The notes: generated from the letters alone by a model not told the origin. A DNA stretch of 64,000 nt from SIG701 sp045544955 (GCA_045544955.1 JAZPZY010000072.1:1-64000); one strand, 5' to 3'; shown: positions 8,792 through 16,450, counted from the first letter of the stretch. Numbers and translations: made by a program.

Positions 8792-8835
8792 AATCGGCTT
8801 GAGACGACGTGCATCTCAAGCCGATTGATTTTTCT
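8792..8835. terminator. Bidirectional terminator between trpS and the dap operon
   Basis: A 13-bp perfect stem (AATCGGCTTGAGA/TCTCAAGCCGATT, nine-base loop) has T-rich flanks on both strands. It serves trpS on the plus strand and the convergent sugar-isomerase-like gene on the minus strand. Confidence 0.85.
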
Positions 8836-8842
8836 TTTTGGG

Positions 8843-9580
8843 TCAAAGCCAGTTTCGGAGTGTTTCCGCATCTCGTCGGAACTGATCCTCCGTTCCGTCG
8901 CACACAAACTCAAGAAGCAGGGCGTGCTCTCTGCCGGAGTCGGCAAGAGCATCCAGATACTGCCGCCAATCCTTCTCTCCGTGGGACAGGGGGAACTTCT
9001 GCGATCCTTCCCAGGCGAAAACGTGCACGTTTGAAATATACGGAAGCACCGTACGAATGGACTGCACGTTGTATGCGGCATCCATATCCTGATTGGGCTG
9101 CCAGTAGAGGTGCAGGTTTTCGTTTGCCACCTCTTCCATCAGACGCCGGGCGGAATCGGGTGTATCGGTAAGGGTTCTCCGATGAAACTCCAGGGAAACG
9201 GTGATATTTTCCCGTGCGGCCTCCTCGGTGATCCTGCGAAGAGAGTCCACCACCATTCGGCGGCCATCCTCCTCGGCACTTCCCTTTTTGCCTGCCCACA
9301 CACGGATGTTCGGTGCACCCAGTGCTTTGGCACCGGCGATCAGATCGCCGAAATTCTCCTCCGAATAGCCGGCGTAATAATAGGCGCCGTAGGAAATATT
9401 CGAAAGTCCCCGCTCCCGGGTGTATGCACCCACGGCGGCAGCATTTTCGAGATCCTCGGGACGCACGTGCACGTCCGCCCCCCACTCGATGCCGCAAAGC
9501 ATCGCCTCGGCGGTCAGATCGGTGATCACCGCCGGCGTCAGATTCCGGAAGGTGACGGATACAAGTCCTGTTTTGAACAT
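8843..9580 (-). CDS. Sugar phosphate isomerase/epimerase-like TIM-barrel protein
   Basis: A 245-residue protein of the xylose-isomerase-like TIM-barrel family (AP endonuclease 2 superfamily). Supporting stretches are GIEWGADVHV near residue 32, TVSLEFHRRTLTDTPDSARRLMEEV near 130, NLHLYWQPNQDMDAA and ISNVHVFAWEG, with acidic and histidine residues in metal-binding positions. It is the third gene after dapA and dapB, 14 bases behind dapB, and seems to share the lysine riboswitch transcript. That is an odd partnership because no such enzyme belongs to the known lysine route. The substrate is unknown. Confidence 0.8.
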   Translation of the reverse strand: MFKTGLVSVTFRNLTPAVITDLTAEAMLCGIEWGADVHVRPEDLENAAAVGAYTRERGLSNISYGAYYYAGYSEENFGDLIAGAKALGAPNIRVWAGKKGSAEEDGRRMVVDSLRRITEEAARENITVSLEFHRRTLTDTPDSARRLMEEVANENLHLYWQPNQDMDAAYNVQSIRTVLPYISNVHVFAWEGSQKFPLSHGEKDWRQYLDALADSGREHALLLEFVCDGTEDQFRRDAETLRNWL

Positions 9581-9594
9581 AGTTTTTCCCCGCT

Positions 9595-10356
9595 TTACAC
9601 GTTACCGTCCGCAATCATGTCGGACATGGTATACAGTCCCGGACGTTTTACTCCGGCAAGATACAACGCGGCACGAACCGCACCGGTGGCAAACACGTCC
9701 CGGCTGTACGCGCTGTGGGACAGGCGGATCACCTCGTCCGGCCCGGCGAAGATCACCTCGTGCTCGCCAACGATGGTGCCGCCTCGTACGCTGTGGATAC
9801 CGATTTCCGTCTCTCCGCGTTCACGGCGTACCGCATGGCGGTCGTACACGTATTCGCTGTCCTCACGGACGGTCTTTGCCGCATCTGCCAGCATCAGTGC
9901 AGTGCCGCTGGGTGCGTCCAGTTTCTTATTGTGATGCTGTTCCACAATTTCGATATTATAGTCCAGCCCCAAAGCCGCCGTCGTCCGCTTCACAAGATCC
10001 AAAAGCAGATTGATACCCAGGGACATATTCCGGGAATACATCACGGGAATCACTTCTGCCGCCGCTTTGATAGCGTCGATCTCCTCCTCCGTGTGACCGG
10101 TAGTGCAGATCACGGCCGGGATATGATTGGCTTTGGCATAATCCAAAAGCGGAATAACCGCCGTGTGGTGGGAGCAGTCAATGATAACGTCCGCCCGCTC
10201 GGTGACGGCTTCGGGTGCGTCATATACGGGATAGGAAGCCGTGACATTGTTTACCTCCACGCCGGCGGCCACGGCACAGTCGTCCCGTGCGTCGATCCGT
10301 TCGGTAATGGCCCGTCCGAGACGGCCGCCGCATCCGGAAAGCAGAATTTTTCTCAT
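9595..10356 (-). CDS. dapB: 4-hydroxy-tetrahydrodipicolinate reductase
   Basis: A 253-residue NAD(P)H-dependent reductase, second committed step of the diaminopimelate/lysine pathway. The nucleotide-binding loop GCGGRLGRAI is at the N-terminus and the family signature EQHHNKKLDAPSGTA lies near residue 145. The gene follows dapA after about 90 bases that include a perfect hairpin (10371-10399). A GTG at 10371 could add five residues, but that codon lies inside the hairpin stem, so ATG 10356 is preferred. Regulated with dapA by the upstream lysine riboswitch. Confidence 0.95.
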   Translation of the reverse strand: MRKILLSGCGGRLGRAITERIDARDDCAVAAGVEVNNVTASYPVYDAPEAVTERADVIIDCSHHTAVIPLLDYAKANHIPAVICTTGHTEEEIDAIKAAAEVIPVMYSRNMSLGINLLLDLVKRTTAALGLDYNIEIVEQHHNKKLDAPSGTALMLADAAKTVREDSEYVYDRHAVRRERGETEIGIHSVRGGTIVGEHEVIFAGPDEVIRLSHSAYSRDVFATGAVRAALYLAGVKRPGLYTMSDMIADGNV

Positions 10357-10370
10357 GCTGTTATTTTTCA

Positions 10371-10399
10371 CGGGAAACCTTTGGTGAAAAGGTTTCCCG
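10371..10399 (-). repeat. Perfect hairpin between dapA and dapB
   Basis: A 12-bp perfect inverted repeat (CGGGAAACCTTT/AAAGGTTTCCCG) with a five-base loop. It has no T-run after it on the minus strand, so it is more likely an mRNA stability or processing element, or a translation modulator of dapB, than a terminator. Confidence 0.7.
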
Positions 10400-10446
10400 C
10401 ATCCTTCCTGAAACGTTTTTAAATATGTTTTCGTATCCGGCCGGGA

Positions 10447-11343
10447 TCAGATAAGGCCGGCCTGCTTCATGGCCTCTGCCAGAACGGCACGGTTGGCGTC
10501 CTCCATCTCACAAAGGGGAAGACGCATATCCTCGGCACAGAGTCCCATCATACCGCAGGCAGTCTTTACCGGAATCGGATTCACTTCGATAAACAAAGCG
10601 TTGATCAGCCGCAGCAGTCTGAGCTGAAGATCAGCCGCCGATTTGTAATCGCCGCTGAGGCAGTACCGGCACATATCGTGGGTTTCCTTCGGCATTACGT
10701 TGGACAGAACGGAGATAACGCCGCTGCCGCCCAGAGACATGATCGGCACGATCTGGTCGTCGTTGCCGCTGTATACGGCAAGGGTATCGGCAAGCTCCGC
10801 ACGCAATTCTGCAATGGCACTGAGATTGCCGGAGGCCTCTTTGGTAGCCACGATCCGTTCGTGCTTTGCCAGCTCCTTATACACCTTCAGCGGAATATTC
10901 ACACCGGTACGGGACGGCACGTTGTAAAGGATGATCGGTTTATCGGTGGCATCCGCCACGGCAAGGAAGCTCTTTACAAGTCCCTTGGGCGTTGCCTTAT
11001 TGTAATAAGGAGACACGAGGAGCAGTGCGTCACAGCCTACCTCGCACGCATAACGGGAAAGAGAAACGGCGTAGTCCGTATCGTTGGAGCCGGTACCGGC
11101 AATGATCGGCACACGTCCTGCCGTACGCTCTACGCTGTAACGGAGCACCTCCCGGTGCTCTTCGTCCGTCAGAGTGGAGCCCTCACCGGTGGTACCGGCA
11201 ATAACCAGAGCGTCAATACCGCCGGCGATCTGCCAATCGATCAGTCGCCCGAAGGTATCGTAATCCACCGTACCGTTTTTAAACGGCGTCACGAGTGCGG
11301 TAGCCGCACCCTCAAAAACAAGATTTTTCTGAAAATTTCCCAT
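10447..11343 (-). CDS. dapA: 4-hydroxy-tetrahydrodipicolinate synthase
   Basis: A 298-residue class I aldolase that condenses pyruvate with aspartate semialdehyde at the entry to the lysine/diaminopimelate pathway. Seen features are ATALVTPF near the N-terminus, GTTGEGSTLT (substrate loop), LLLVSPYYNK with the catalytic tyrosine near residue 137, and IVATKEASGN with the Schiff-base lysine near residue 165. The length is normal. It is the first gene after a lysine riboswitch and terminator, so it should be repressed by lysine. Confidence 0.97.
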   Translation of the reverse strand: MGNFQKNLVFEGAATALVTPFKNGTVDYDTFGRLIDWQIAGGIDALVIAGTTGEGSTLTDEEHREVLRYSVERTAGRVPIIAGTGSNDTDYAVSLSRYACEVGCDALLLVSPYYNKATPKGLVKSFLAVADATDKPIILYNVPSRTGVNIPLKVYKELAKHERIVATKEASGNLSAIAELRAELADTLAVYSGNDDQIVPIMSLGGSGVISVLSNVMPKETHDMCRYCLSGDYKSAADLQLRLLRLINALFIEVNPIPVKTACGMMGLCAEDMRLPLCEMEDANRAVLAEAMKQAGLI

Positions 11344-11390
11344 AATATACCTCTGAAAAAAGAAAATTTTTCGTCAAGCCTTCATGGTAT

Positions 11391-11414
11391 AACAAAAACC
11401 GGTTGAAAACCGGC
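11391..11414 (-). terminator. Riboswitch expression-platform terminator
   Basis: On the minus strand GCCGGTT, loop TTC and AACCGGT are followed by TTTTTGTT. It lies between the lysine aptamer and dapA, as expected for transcription attenuation. Confidence 0.85.
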
Positions 11415-11462
11415 TTTCTGTGTACTATAATATAAGCATGGATAAACCACGATACTGCACAC

Positions 11463-11637
11463 AGATAGCACCCCACAACAGCCTTGGCTGAAGTGACAGT
11501 ACAGCCGCTTTCGCCAGCTGTCCCGGAACAAGCGGCATCCGTACCGTTTGAACCTCGGCATCTCTCGCCTTTCCCGTCGGATCGGTGGCAACGGACTTGC
11601 CTTCCCGCCGGTACTGATCGTAGACGCGCCTCTATCT
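11463..11637 (-). ncRNA. Lysine riboswitch (L box)
   Basis: Read on the minus strand, the segment opens with AGATAGAGGCGCG, continues with AGTACCGG..GGGAAAGGC and GATGCCGAGG blocks and ACTGTCACTTC, and closes with GGGGTGCTATCT. The opening GATAG pairs with the closing CTATC as the basal stem. These are the conserved parts of the L-box aptamer. A terminator follows and dapA lies downstream, so lysine binding should end transcription early. Confidence 0.93.
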
Positions 11638-11675
11638 TCATTTTATGTACGAACGCTTCGTTTCTGTACAAGGAT

Positions 11676-11704
11676 ATAGTAACATATTTTCTATCGCCTG
11701 TCAA
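11676..11704 (-). promoter_or_regulatory. Promoter of the lysine riboswitch/dap operon
   Basis: Minus strand: TTGACA (11699-11704), 17-base spacer, TACTAT (11676-11681), about 40 bases before the aptamer. Confidence 0.85.
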
Positions 11705-11756
11705 GTAGTACGGAAAATATCCGTGAAATTTTCCCCGAAAGGAACATAAAAACCGC

Positions 11757-12860
11757 ATGATAACAAACAAGCTGCCTAAAACCGATCTCACCCTTTCCGA
11801 TTTCGATTATGAGCTTCCGGAATCTTACATCGCCCAGACACCGCTGGAGCCCCGGGATTCCTCCCGGCTTATGGTGATCGACCGTGCCGCCGACACCCTT
11901 ACACACACCGTCTTTTCCCAGATCATTGACTACGTTCAGCCCGGCGACGTGCTGGTGATAAACGACACTCGCGTGCTTCCGGCACGCATCATCGGCCGCC
12001 GTATCGTAAAGATGACCGCCGACGGCGCGGCCGTGCCCACGGACAGCACGGCCCCGGTGGAGCTTCTCCTTCTGAAGCAGAAAGAAAACGACGTATGGGA
12101 AGCATTGGCAGGCCCGGGCAAGCGTGCCCGCCCCGGCGACGTGCTGTCCTTCGGCGAGGGGATCCTCAAGGCCACCGTCGAAGGGATCGGCGACGAGGGC
12201 TGCCGCATCGTACGCTTTTCGGCCGATAAAGCCCAGTGCGAGACGGTATACGAGGCTTTGCACCGGGTAGGCTCCATGCCCCTGCCGCCCTACATCACGG
12301 CACAGTTGGAAAATCCGGAACGGTATCAGACCGTATATTCCCGGCACGAAGGCTCTGCCGCCGCCCCCACGGCGGGTTTGCACTTTACGCCGGAGCTGCT
12401 GGATCGGATCCGGGCAAAGGGCTGTGCCGTAGTACCCGTGCTTCTGCACGTGGGTCTGGGCACATTCCGTCCCGTAAAGGAGGAAAAGCTGGCCGATCAT
12501 GAAATGCATTCCGAATTTATTTCCGTCACGGAGGAGGCCGCACGGATCGTGAACGAACGGCGTGCCGCCGGCGGCCGGGTGATCGCCGTTGGCACCACGT
12601 CCTGCCGGACGCTGGAAAGTGCCGCCGACGAAAACGGTATTCTGCATCCCATCTCCGGCGACACGGGCATCTTCATTTATCCCGGCTACAAATTCAAGAT
12701 CACCGACGCGCTGATCACCAATTTCCACCTGCCCAAGAGCACCCTGCTCATGCTGGTATCGGCACTGGCCGGCCGGGAACGGATGCTTCACGCCTACCGC
12801 ACCGCAGTGGAGGAAAAATACCGGTTCTTCTCCTTCGGCGACGCGATGCTGATAGTATAA
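11757..12860 (+). CDS. queA: S-adenosylmethionine:tRNA ribosyltransferase-isomerase
   Basis: A 367-residue enzyme that transfers and isomerises the ribosyl part of S-adenosylmethionine onto 7-aminomethyl-7-deazaguanine in tRNA to give epoxyqueuosine. Family stretches are FDYELPESYIAQTPLEPRDSSRLMVIDR, GDVLVINDTRVLPARI, AAPTAGLHFTPELL, and LITNFHLPKSTLLMLVSA near the C-terminus, ending in FGDAMLIV. No tgt or other queuosine gene is nearby. A decayed copy of its last codons lies about 175 bases downstream. Confidence 0.97.
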   Translation: MITNKLPKTDLTLSDFDYELPESYIAQTPLEPRDSSRLMVIDRAADTLTHTVFSQIIDYVQPGDVLVINDTRVLPARIIGRRIVKMTADGAAVPTDSTAPVELLLLKQKENDVWEALAGPGKRARPGDVLSFGEGILKATVEGIGDEGCRIVRFSADKAQCETVYEALHRVGSMPLPPYITAQLENPERYQTVYSRHEGSAAAPTAGLHFTPELLDRIRAKGCAVVPVLLHVGLGTFRPVKEEKLADHEMHSEFISVTEEAARIVNERRAAGGRVIAVGTTSCRTLESAADENGILHPISGDTGIFIYPGYKFKITDALITNFHLPKSTLLMLVSALAGRERMLHAYRTAVEEKYRFFSFGDAMLIV

Positions 12861-13115
12861 AAGATTTATTCTATCAGCAGAGAAGAGATAAGAGAGAAAA
12901 GATAAGAGAAAATGAAGCTTTTTTGCTTTGGCAAAAAGCAACCATTTCTTTTCACTCTTCACTTTTATCTTTTCACTCATCGAAGTTTTGCATCTTATAT
13001 GCTGTAAACTTCGATGACGCGATGTTTATAGTATAAAGGACGATGTCCTTTATACAGTGAAGAGATCATAGTGAAAAGTGAAAAGGTAATGAGAATTTCG
13101 ACAAATTTTGCGGGA
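12861..13115. other. Intergenic region with decayed queA end and palindromes
   Basis: There is no gene. The stretch 13007-13036 repeats the end of queA: its reading FDDAMFIV-stop parallels queA's FGDAMLIV-stop. Next to it GTATAAAGGAC/GTCCTTTATAC (13031-13055) is a perfect 11-bp palindrome with a three-base loop. A-rich segments such as GATAAGAGAGAAAAGATAAG and their inverted partners flank these. It looks like a duplication or insertion scar. Confidence 0.6.
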
Positions 13116-13118
13116 CGT

Positions 13119-13147
13119 GTTGCTTTTTCGCAGTTTCTTTGATATAA
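13119..13147 (+). promoter_or_regulatory. Promoter of the small membrane-peptide unit
   Basis: TTGCTT, a 17-base spacer and a perfect TATAAT just before 13150, giving a start site about 55 bases before the small ORF. Confidence 0.7.
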
Positions 13148-13208
13148 TAACCAGTGGTATTCTTATTTATAACCAAGGAGCTGCGGAATTTCTCCGCCCG
13201 TGTTCTCT

Positions 13209-13391
13209 ATGATTCGATGGATCTGTCGGATTCTGACGGGGCTGCTCACCGGCGTGTTTTTCACCGTCAGCGTGTGTGCCGCAGAATCTTCCCTTACGCA
13301 GTTTATCGGCTATCTGCCGCCGAATGACCTGCTGCTTTCCGCTGCCGCGGCCTGCGCCGCACTGGCCATGACCTTTTCCCGCAAACCGTAA
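13209..13391 (+). CDS. Small hydrophobic protein, unknown function
   Basis: A 60-residue ORF with two hydrophobic stretches (ILTGLLTGVFFTVSVCA and LLLSAAAACAALAM) joined by a short polar part. It is not recognised. It sits alone between a good promoter and a good terminator, which supports real expression of this short transcript. AAGGAG lies about 30 bases before the ATG, separated by a small hairpin (GCGGA/TCCGC) that could bring it closer; a GTG at 13200 is an alternative start. It could be a small membrane peptide or an untranslated RNA. Confidence 0.45.
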   Translation: MIRWICRILTGLLTGVFFTVSVCAAESSLTQFIGYLPPNDLLLSAAAACAALAMTFSRKP

Positions 13392-13430
13392 AACCGTGGA
13401 TGCGTCCTCTGGGACACACCGCGGTTTTTC
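13391..13430 (+). terminator. Terminator of the small membrane-peptide unit
   Basis: AAACCGTGG pairs with CCGCGGTTT (one G-U), with an inner GTCC/GGAC hairpin, followed by TTTTTCTTT. Confidence 0.8.
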
Positions 13431-13431
13431 T

Positions 13432-14718
13432 TTATCCGCTTCCGTCTAAAACGCCTCGTCCCCTGTCCCCGAACGAATAGCCGGGATTCCAAACTCTGCT
13501 GGGATCCAGAACCGGCATCCTCCCGCCCCTTTCCGCCAAAAGACGCAGATAAGAGGCGGAATAAATACTGTGCCCCCCGTACCGTCCCCTGAGAGAATCC
13601 ATTACGCCGTCCAGTTGACTTTCCCGCACCGTATCGGCCGTATCCCGCAGCAGACTCATCTGCACGGGGGCATTGCTGTCCGTGAGTTTGAATACGCCCA
13701 CGGAAACGGAGCGAACCGGCCCCCCCCAGCGGTAATTCTGCCGATAGAGCCGGATCGCCGTATCGGCAATGGTTTCCGTATGGGTGGTAGGCGTGGAAAG
13801 AGACGTTTGAAAATCCCGGGTACACAGATTCGTATCCCGCACCGAAACACGCACGCCGGCGGCCGTCATGCCGTATTTCCGAAGCCGCTGGCCCACCTCC
13901 TGCGAAAGCTCCCTTATAAATGCCGTCATTTCCTCGTCCGTCATCAAATCCCGCCGGGGCGTCATCCCGTGGGATATGCTCTGGATCGGTGCCGCTTTTT
14001 CAAAAGGAATCACCGGTGCATCGTCCAGCCCGTTGGCGTACCGCCAAAGCTGCTCTCCGTTTTTGCCAAGCCAGGCGTGCAGATACTGTGGCGGTGTGAT
14101 CGCCAGTTGACCCACCGTCCGCACGCATCGCTTTTCCAATGCCCGGGACGCCGCCGCCCCTACGCCAAGCAGTACCTGGACGGACAGAGGCCACACGATA
14201 TCCCGAAAATTGCTTCTGAAAATCGGCGTTACCGCATCCGGCTTTTTCAGATCGCTGCCCAATTTGGCGAAGATCTTGTTGAAAGAAACACCCACGGAAA
14301 TGGTGAGTCCGGTTTCCTTTTTTACCGTTTCCCGGATCCTGTTGGCAATGGTAAGCCCATCCCCAAAAAGGAGCGTACTGCCGGTCACGTCCAGCCAACT
14401 TTCGTCACAGCCGAACGGCTCGATCATATCGGTGAACCTGGCGTAAATTTTATTCACCGCCCGGGAATACCGCTCGTATTCCCCGTACCGGGGCGGTGCG
14501 ATCACCACCTCCGGACATTTCCGCCGCACTGTCGCCACCGTATCCCCGGTACGCACGCCGGCCGCCTTGGCCAATTCATTTTTTGCAAGGCAGATCCCGT
14601 GCCGCTCCTCCACCGATCCGCAGATCGCCACGGGAATACCCTTCAGCTCTGGCCGGCAAACGCACTCCACCGACGCAAAAAAATTATTCAGATCACAGTG
14701 TAAAATAATTCTGTCCAT
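13432..14718 (-). CDS. DinB/UmuC-type Y-family DNA polymerase
   Basis: A 428-residue translesion polymerase. The N-terminal HCDLNNFFASVEC has the first catalytic aspartate, and GCDESWLDVT near residue 105 holds the catalytic Asp-Glu pair. Later stretches (NKIFAKLGSDLKKPD, LLGVGAAASRALEKRCVRTVGQLA) are the palm and thumb helix-hairpin-helix. The little-finger domain follows. KNELAKAAGVRTGDTV resembles the YqjW/UvrX branch rather than classic Pol IV. ATG 14718 starts directly with MDRIILHCD. Its promoter contains a LexA box, so it should be SOS-induced. Confidence 0.92.
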   Translation of the reverse strand: MDRIILHCDLNNFFASVECVCRPELKGIPVAICGSVEERHGICLAKNELAKAAGVRTGDTVATVRRKCPEVVIAPPRYGEYERYSRAVNKIYARFTDMIEPFGCDESWLDVTGSTLLFGDGLTIANRIRETVKKETGLTISVGVSFNKIFAKLGSDLKKPDAVTPIFRSNFRDIVWPLSVQVLLGVGAAASRALEKRCVRTVGQLAITPPQYLHAWLGKNGEQLWRYANGLDDAPVIPFEKAAPIQSISHGMTPRRDLMTDEEMTAFIRELSQEVGQRLRKYGMTAAGVRVSVRDTNLCTRDFQTSLSTPTTHTETIADTAIRLYRQNYRWGGPVRSVSVGVFKLTDSNAPVQMSLLRDTADTVRESQLDGVMDSLRGRYGGHSIYSASYLRLLAERGGRMPVLDPSRVWNPGYSFGDRGRGVLDGSG

Positions 14719-14733
14719 GGCATCCCACCACAC

Positions 14734-14745
14734 AAACAAATGTTC
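14734..14745 (-). promoter_or_regulatory. Second, imperfect LexA-like box
   Basis: AAACAAATGTTC differs by one position from the GAAC-N4-GTTC core and lies between the promoter and the polymerase start. It may be an auxiliary LexA site. Confidence 0.5.
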
Positions 14746-14754
14746 TTTTTTAAG

Positions 14755-14783
14755 TATACAGAACAAGTGTTCGTTTGTCAAGA
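14755..14783 (-). promoter_or_regulatory. SOS promoter with LexA box
   Basis: Minus strand TTGACA, 17-base spacer, TATACT. The spacer contains 14761-14772, GAACAAGTGTTC, an exact match to the Gram-positive LexA (DinR) core GAACRNRYGTTC. LexA bound here would block both promoter boxes. Confidence 0.9.
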
Positions 14784-14854
14784 GGTCTATCAAAATATCT
14801 TTGGCGGAAATTTTCGGAATCTGTTTTTTATTTGAAAAAAATTAAAAAATCCCC

Positions 14855-14883
14855 TTGACAAGCATATGAAGATATGTTATAAT
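14855..14883 (+). promoter_or_regulatory. tRNA-Leu promoter
   Basis: Consensus TTGACA (14855-14860), 17-base spacer, TATAAT (14878-14883), about 30 bases before the tRNA. Confidence 0.9.
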
Positions 14884-14913
14884 GTTTGAGCGTTCAGGGA
14901 ACGCGCCTCATAT

Positions 14914-15000
14914 GCGGGCATGGCGGAATTGGCAGACGCGCTAGATTCAGGTTCTAGTCGAAGCAATTCGGTGGAGGTTCAAGTCCTCTTGCCCGCACCA
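14914..15000 (+). tRNA. tRNA-Leu (anticodon CAG)
   Basis: An 87-base tRNA with encoded CCA. Acceptor arms GCGGGCA/TGCCCGC close the cloverleaf. The anticodon stem CTAGA/TCTAG holds the loop TTCAGGT, anticodon CAG. A long variable arm marks a class II tRNA, and GGTTCAAGTCC is the T arm. It has its own promoter and terminator. Confidence 0.95.
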
Positions 15001-15038
15001 AAAAGAGAGAGTATGCAATGCATACTCTCTCTTTTTAT
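15001..15038 (+). terminator. tRNA-Leu terminator
   Basis: AAAGAGAGAGTATGC pairs with GCATACTCTCTCTTT across a three-base loop, with flanking T-run, immediately after the tRNA. Confidence 0.9.
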
Positions 15039-15047
15039 TTGAGATGG

Positions 15048-15390
15048 GCCAAGTCCCGTTTTCCGATCGGCGAGTTTTTCTCCCGCAAATACAGTGAAAA
15101 TCTGCATCTTTACGAACGGCTGGTGATCCAATACACAGGCCACACCTTCCGGGAGGAGCTTACTGCCCGGAGAATCAGTGCGGCAAATCATCTTTTGCAC
15201 ACCACGGCGATGCCCCTCACAGAGGTTGCACGTTACGTGGGATACCATTCGTATGCCGGCTTCTGAAAGCGATGCGGCATTCTACGTAACCAACGCTCGC
15301 TTATCAACGGCGGATACACGGCAATCAAAAACTGCATACCGCTGTATAACGAAACAGCCGAGAGGCAAGATGCTTCGCGGCTGTTTTTTT
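15048..15390 (+). pseudogene. AraC-family regulator remnant (C-terminal helix-turn-helix)
   Basis: The frame ending at 15266 reads YTGHTFREELTARRISAANHLL then MPLTEVARYVGYHSYAGF, clearly the two helix-turn-helix units of an AraC protein. A TGA then follows where the domain normally continues (GF-aromatic-K..F). The same frame goes on open for about 45 more codons without good AraC similarity. The sensor domain is absent, replaced upstream by the tRNA-Leu and its terminator. This is a 5'-truncated, stop-interrupted relic next to a tRNA 3' end. Confidence 0.75.
15352..15390 (+). terminator. Terminator-like hairpin after the AraC remnant
   Basis: AACAGCCG..CGGCTGTT stem followed by a T7 run on the plus strand. 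On the minus strand it can also end the convergent gene at 15397-16392. Confidence 0.7.
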
Positions 15391-15396
15391 GCTATA

Positions 15397-16392
15397 TCAG
15401 ATAAACGGACGGCGGTCCAGCACGGGCCGCAAAGGCTTTGTACTCACGTATTCGCCGGGCAGGGCGATCTGCAGCTCCGCTATACAGCAAAGTGCACCGA
15501 AGAGACGGTGCAGATCGTTGATGCCGTCGTGCGAAGAAAAATCCAGCGATTCCAGATAGCCGATGTACGCGTCCGCAAATCTCCTGAGACGATCCTTCGC
15601 CTCAAAGAACCGGTGAGGCGTTTCCCGGGCGGCGCGGTTGAGAGCGTATACCCAATCCACCTCCGCAAAGCCGATACTCCTGCCAAATGTCTCACCCAGC
15701 AGATTTTCGTCATACATCCGGATACACGTATCCACCAGCTTATCGGGATACCGGAGAGGACGCCGGGCGTACTGCATATTGAACATATAGTGGAACCAGC
15801 CGTACAGGTGATGATACAGCGGAATGAGCGTTTCATCCACCGTGCCTGCCCGGGTCATCCCAAGAACAGGATCGGTGTTTTCGTACAGATACTCAAAATA
15901 GAAATTCTGCCATTCAAGATCCACGTTCTCCGTCAGCACGCCTACCACGTACGCCCCTGCCCCTTCATGGGAATCCCGCCAGGGCGCCGTCTGCCAGCGC
16001 AGTCCGTCCAAAAGCGTCTTTATGCCGTCCTTCGTAAAATACGGAAGCATCCGTTTCTGCGGATACAGCGGTTTTGCGTCAAACAGTTCAATTGCCGCAA
16101 TACAGTGAGCGGTCGTATGGATGAAATGATGGGTCGCTTCTTCAAACAGACCGGTTTCCTCTTTCTGAAGAGAGCGGAGGGCGCAGAGCGCTGCCTCCCG
16201 TTCTTCACCCTGTGGGAAATCGTTCAGCATATAAAGAATATTCATGGCATCGGCACAGCCGTATTCGTTAATGCCCATTTTTCGGTCGTTCTTTTCATTC
16301 TGCCAAAGATAACGTGCATAGGCACCGTTTCCAAGATAATGATTTTTTACAACGGCATGCACTTTGTCAAGAAGCGCGTCCCAATTTTTCAT
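15397..16392 (-). CDS. Uncharacterised helical protein
   Basis: A 331-residue soluble protein I do not recognise. It is rich in aromatic residues, histidine and predicted helices, with repeated patterns such as NEYGCADAMNILYML, FEEATHHFIHTTAHCIAAIELF and LHRLFGALCCIAELQI. This suggests an alpha/alpha-toroid fold like that of many sugar-active enzymes, but that is inference only. There is no signal peptide. It has a clear promoter (TTTACA at 16445-16450, 17 bases, TATAAT at 16422-16427) and an AGGAGG ribosome site, and is a single-gene unit. Confidence 0.8.
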   Translation of the reverse strand: MKNWDALLDKVHAVVKNHYLGNGAYARYLWQNEKNDRKMGINEYGCADAMNILYMLNDFPQGEEREAALCALRSLQKEETGLFEEATHHFIHTTAHCIAAIELFDAKPLYPQKRMLPYFTKDGIKTLLDGLRWQTAPWRDSHEGAGAYVVGVLTENVDLEWQNFYFEYLYENTDPVLGMTRAGTVDETLIPLYHHLYGWFHYMFNMQYARRPLRYPDKLVDTCIRMYDENLLGETFGRSIGFAEVDWVYALNRAARETPHRFFEAKDRLRRFADAYIGYLESLDFSSHDGINDLHRLFGALCCIAELQIALPGEYVSTKPLRPVLDRRPFI

Positions 16393-16421
16393 TCTTTCCT
16401 CCTAAAACATAGTTGTTTTTC

Positions 16422-16450
16422 ATTATAGCACAAAGGAAACAAAATGTAAA
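16422..16450 (-). promoter_or_regulatory. Promoter of the helical-protein gene
   Basis: Minus strand TTTACA, 17-base spacer, TATAAT. Confidence 0.8.

Noticed and set aside
11312..11791. Minus-strand ORF of 159 codons upstream of dapA
   Set aside because: It runs through the lysine riboswitch and its terminator; the RNA structure explains the sequence better.
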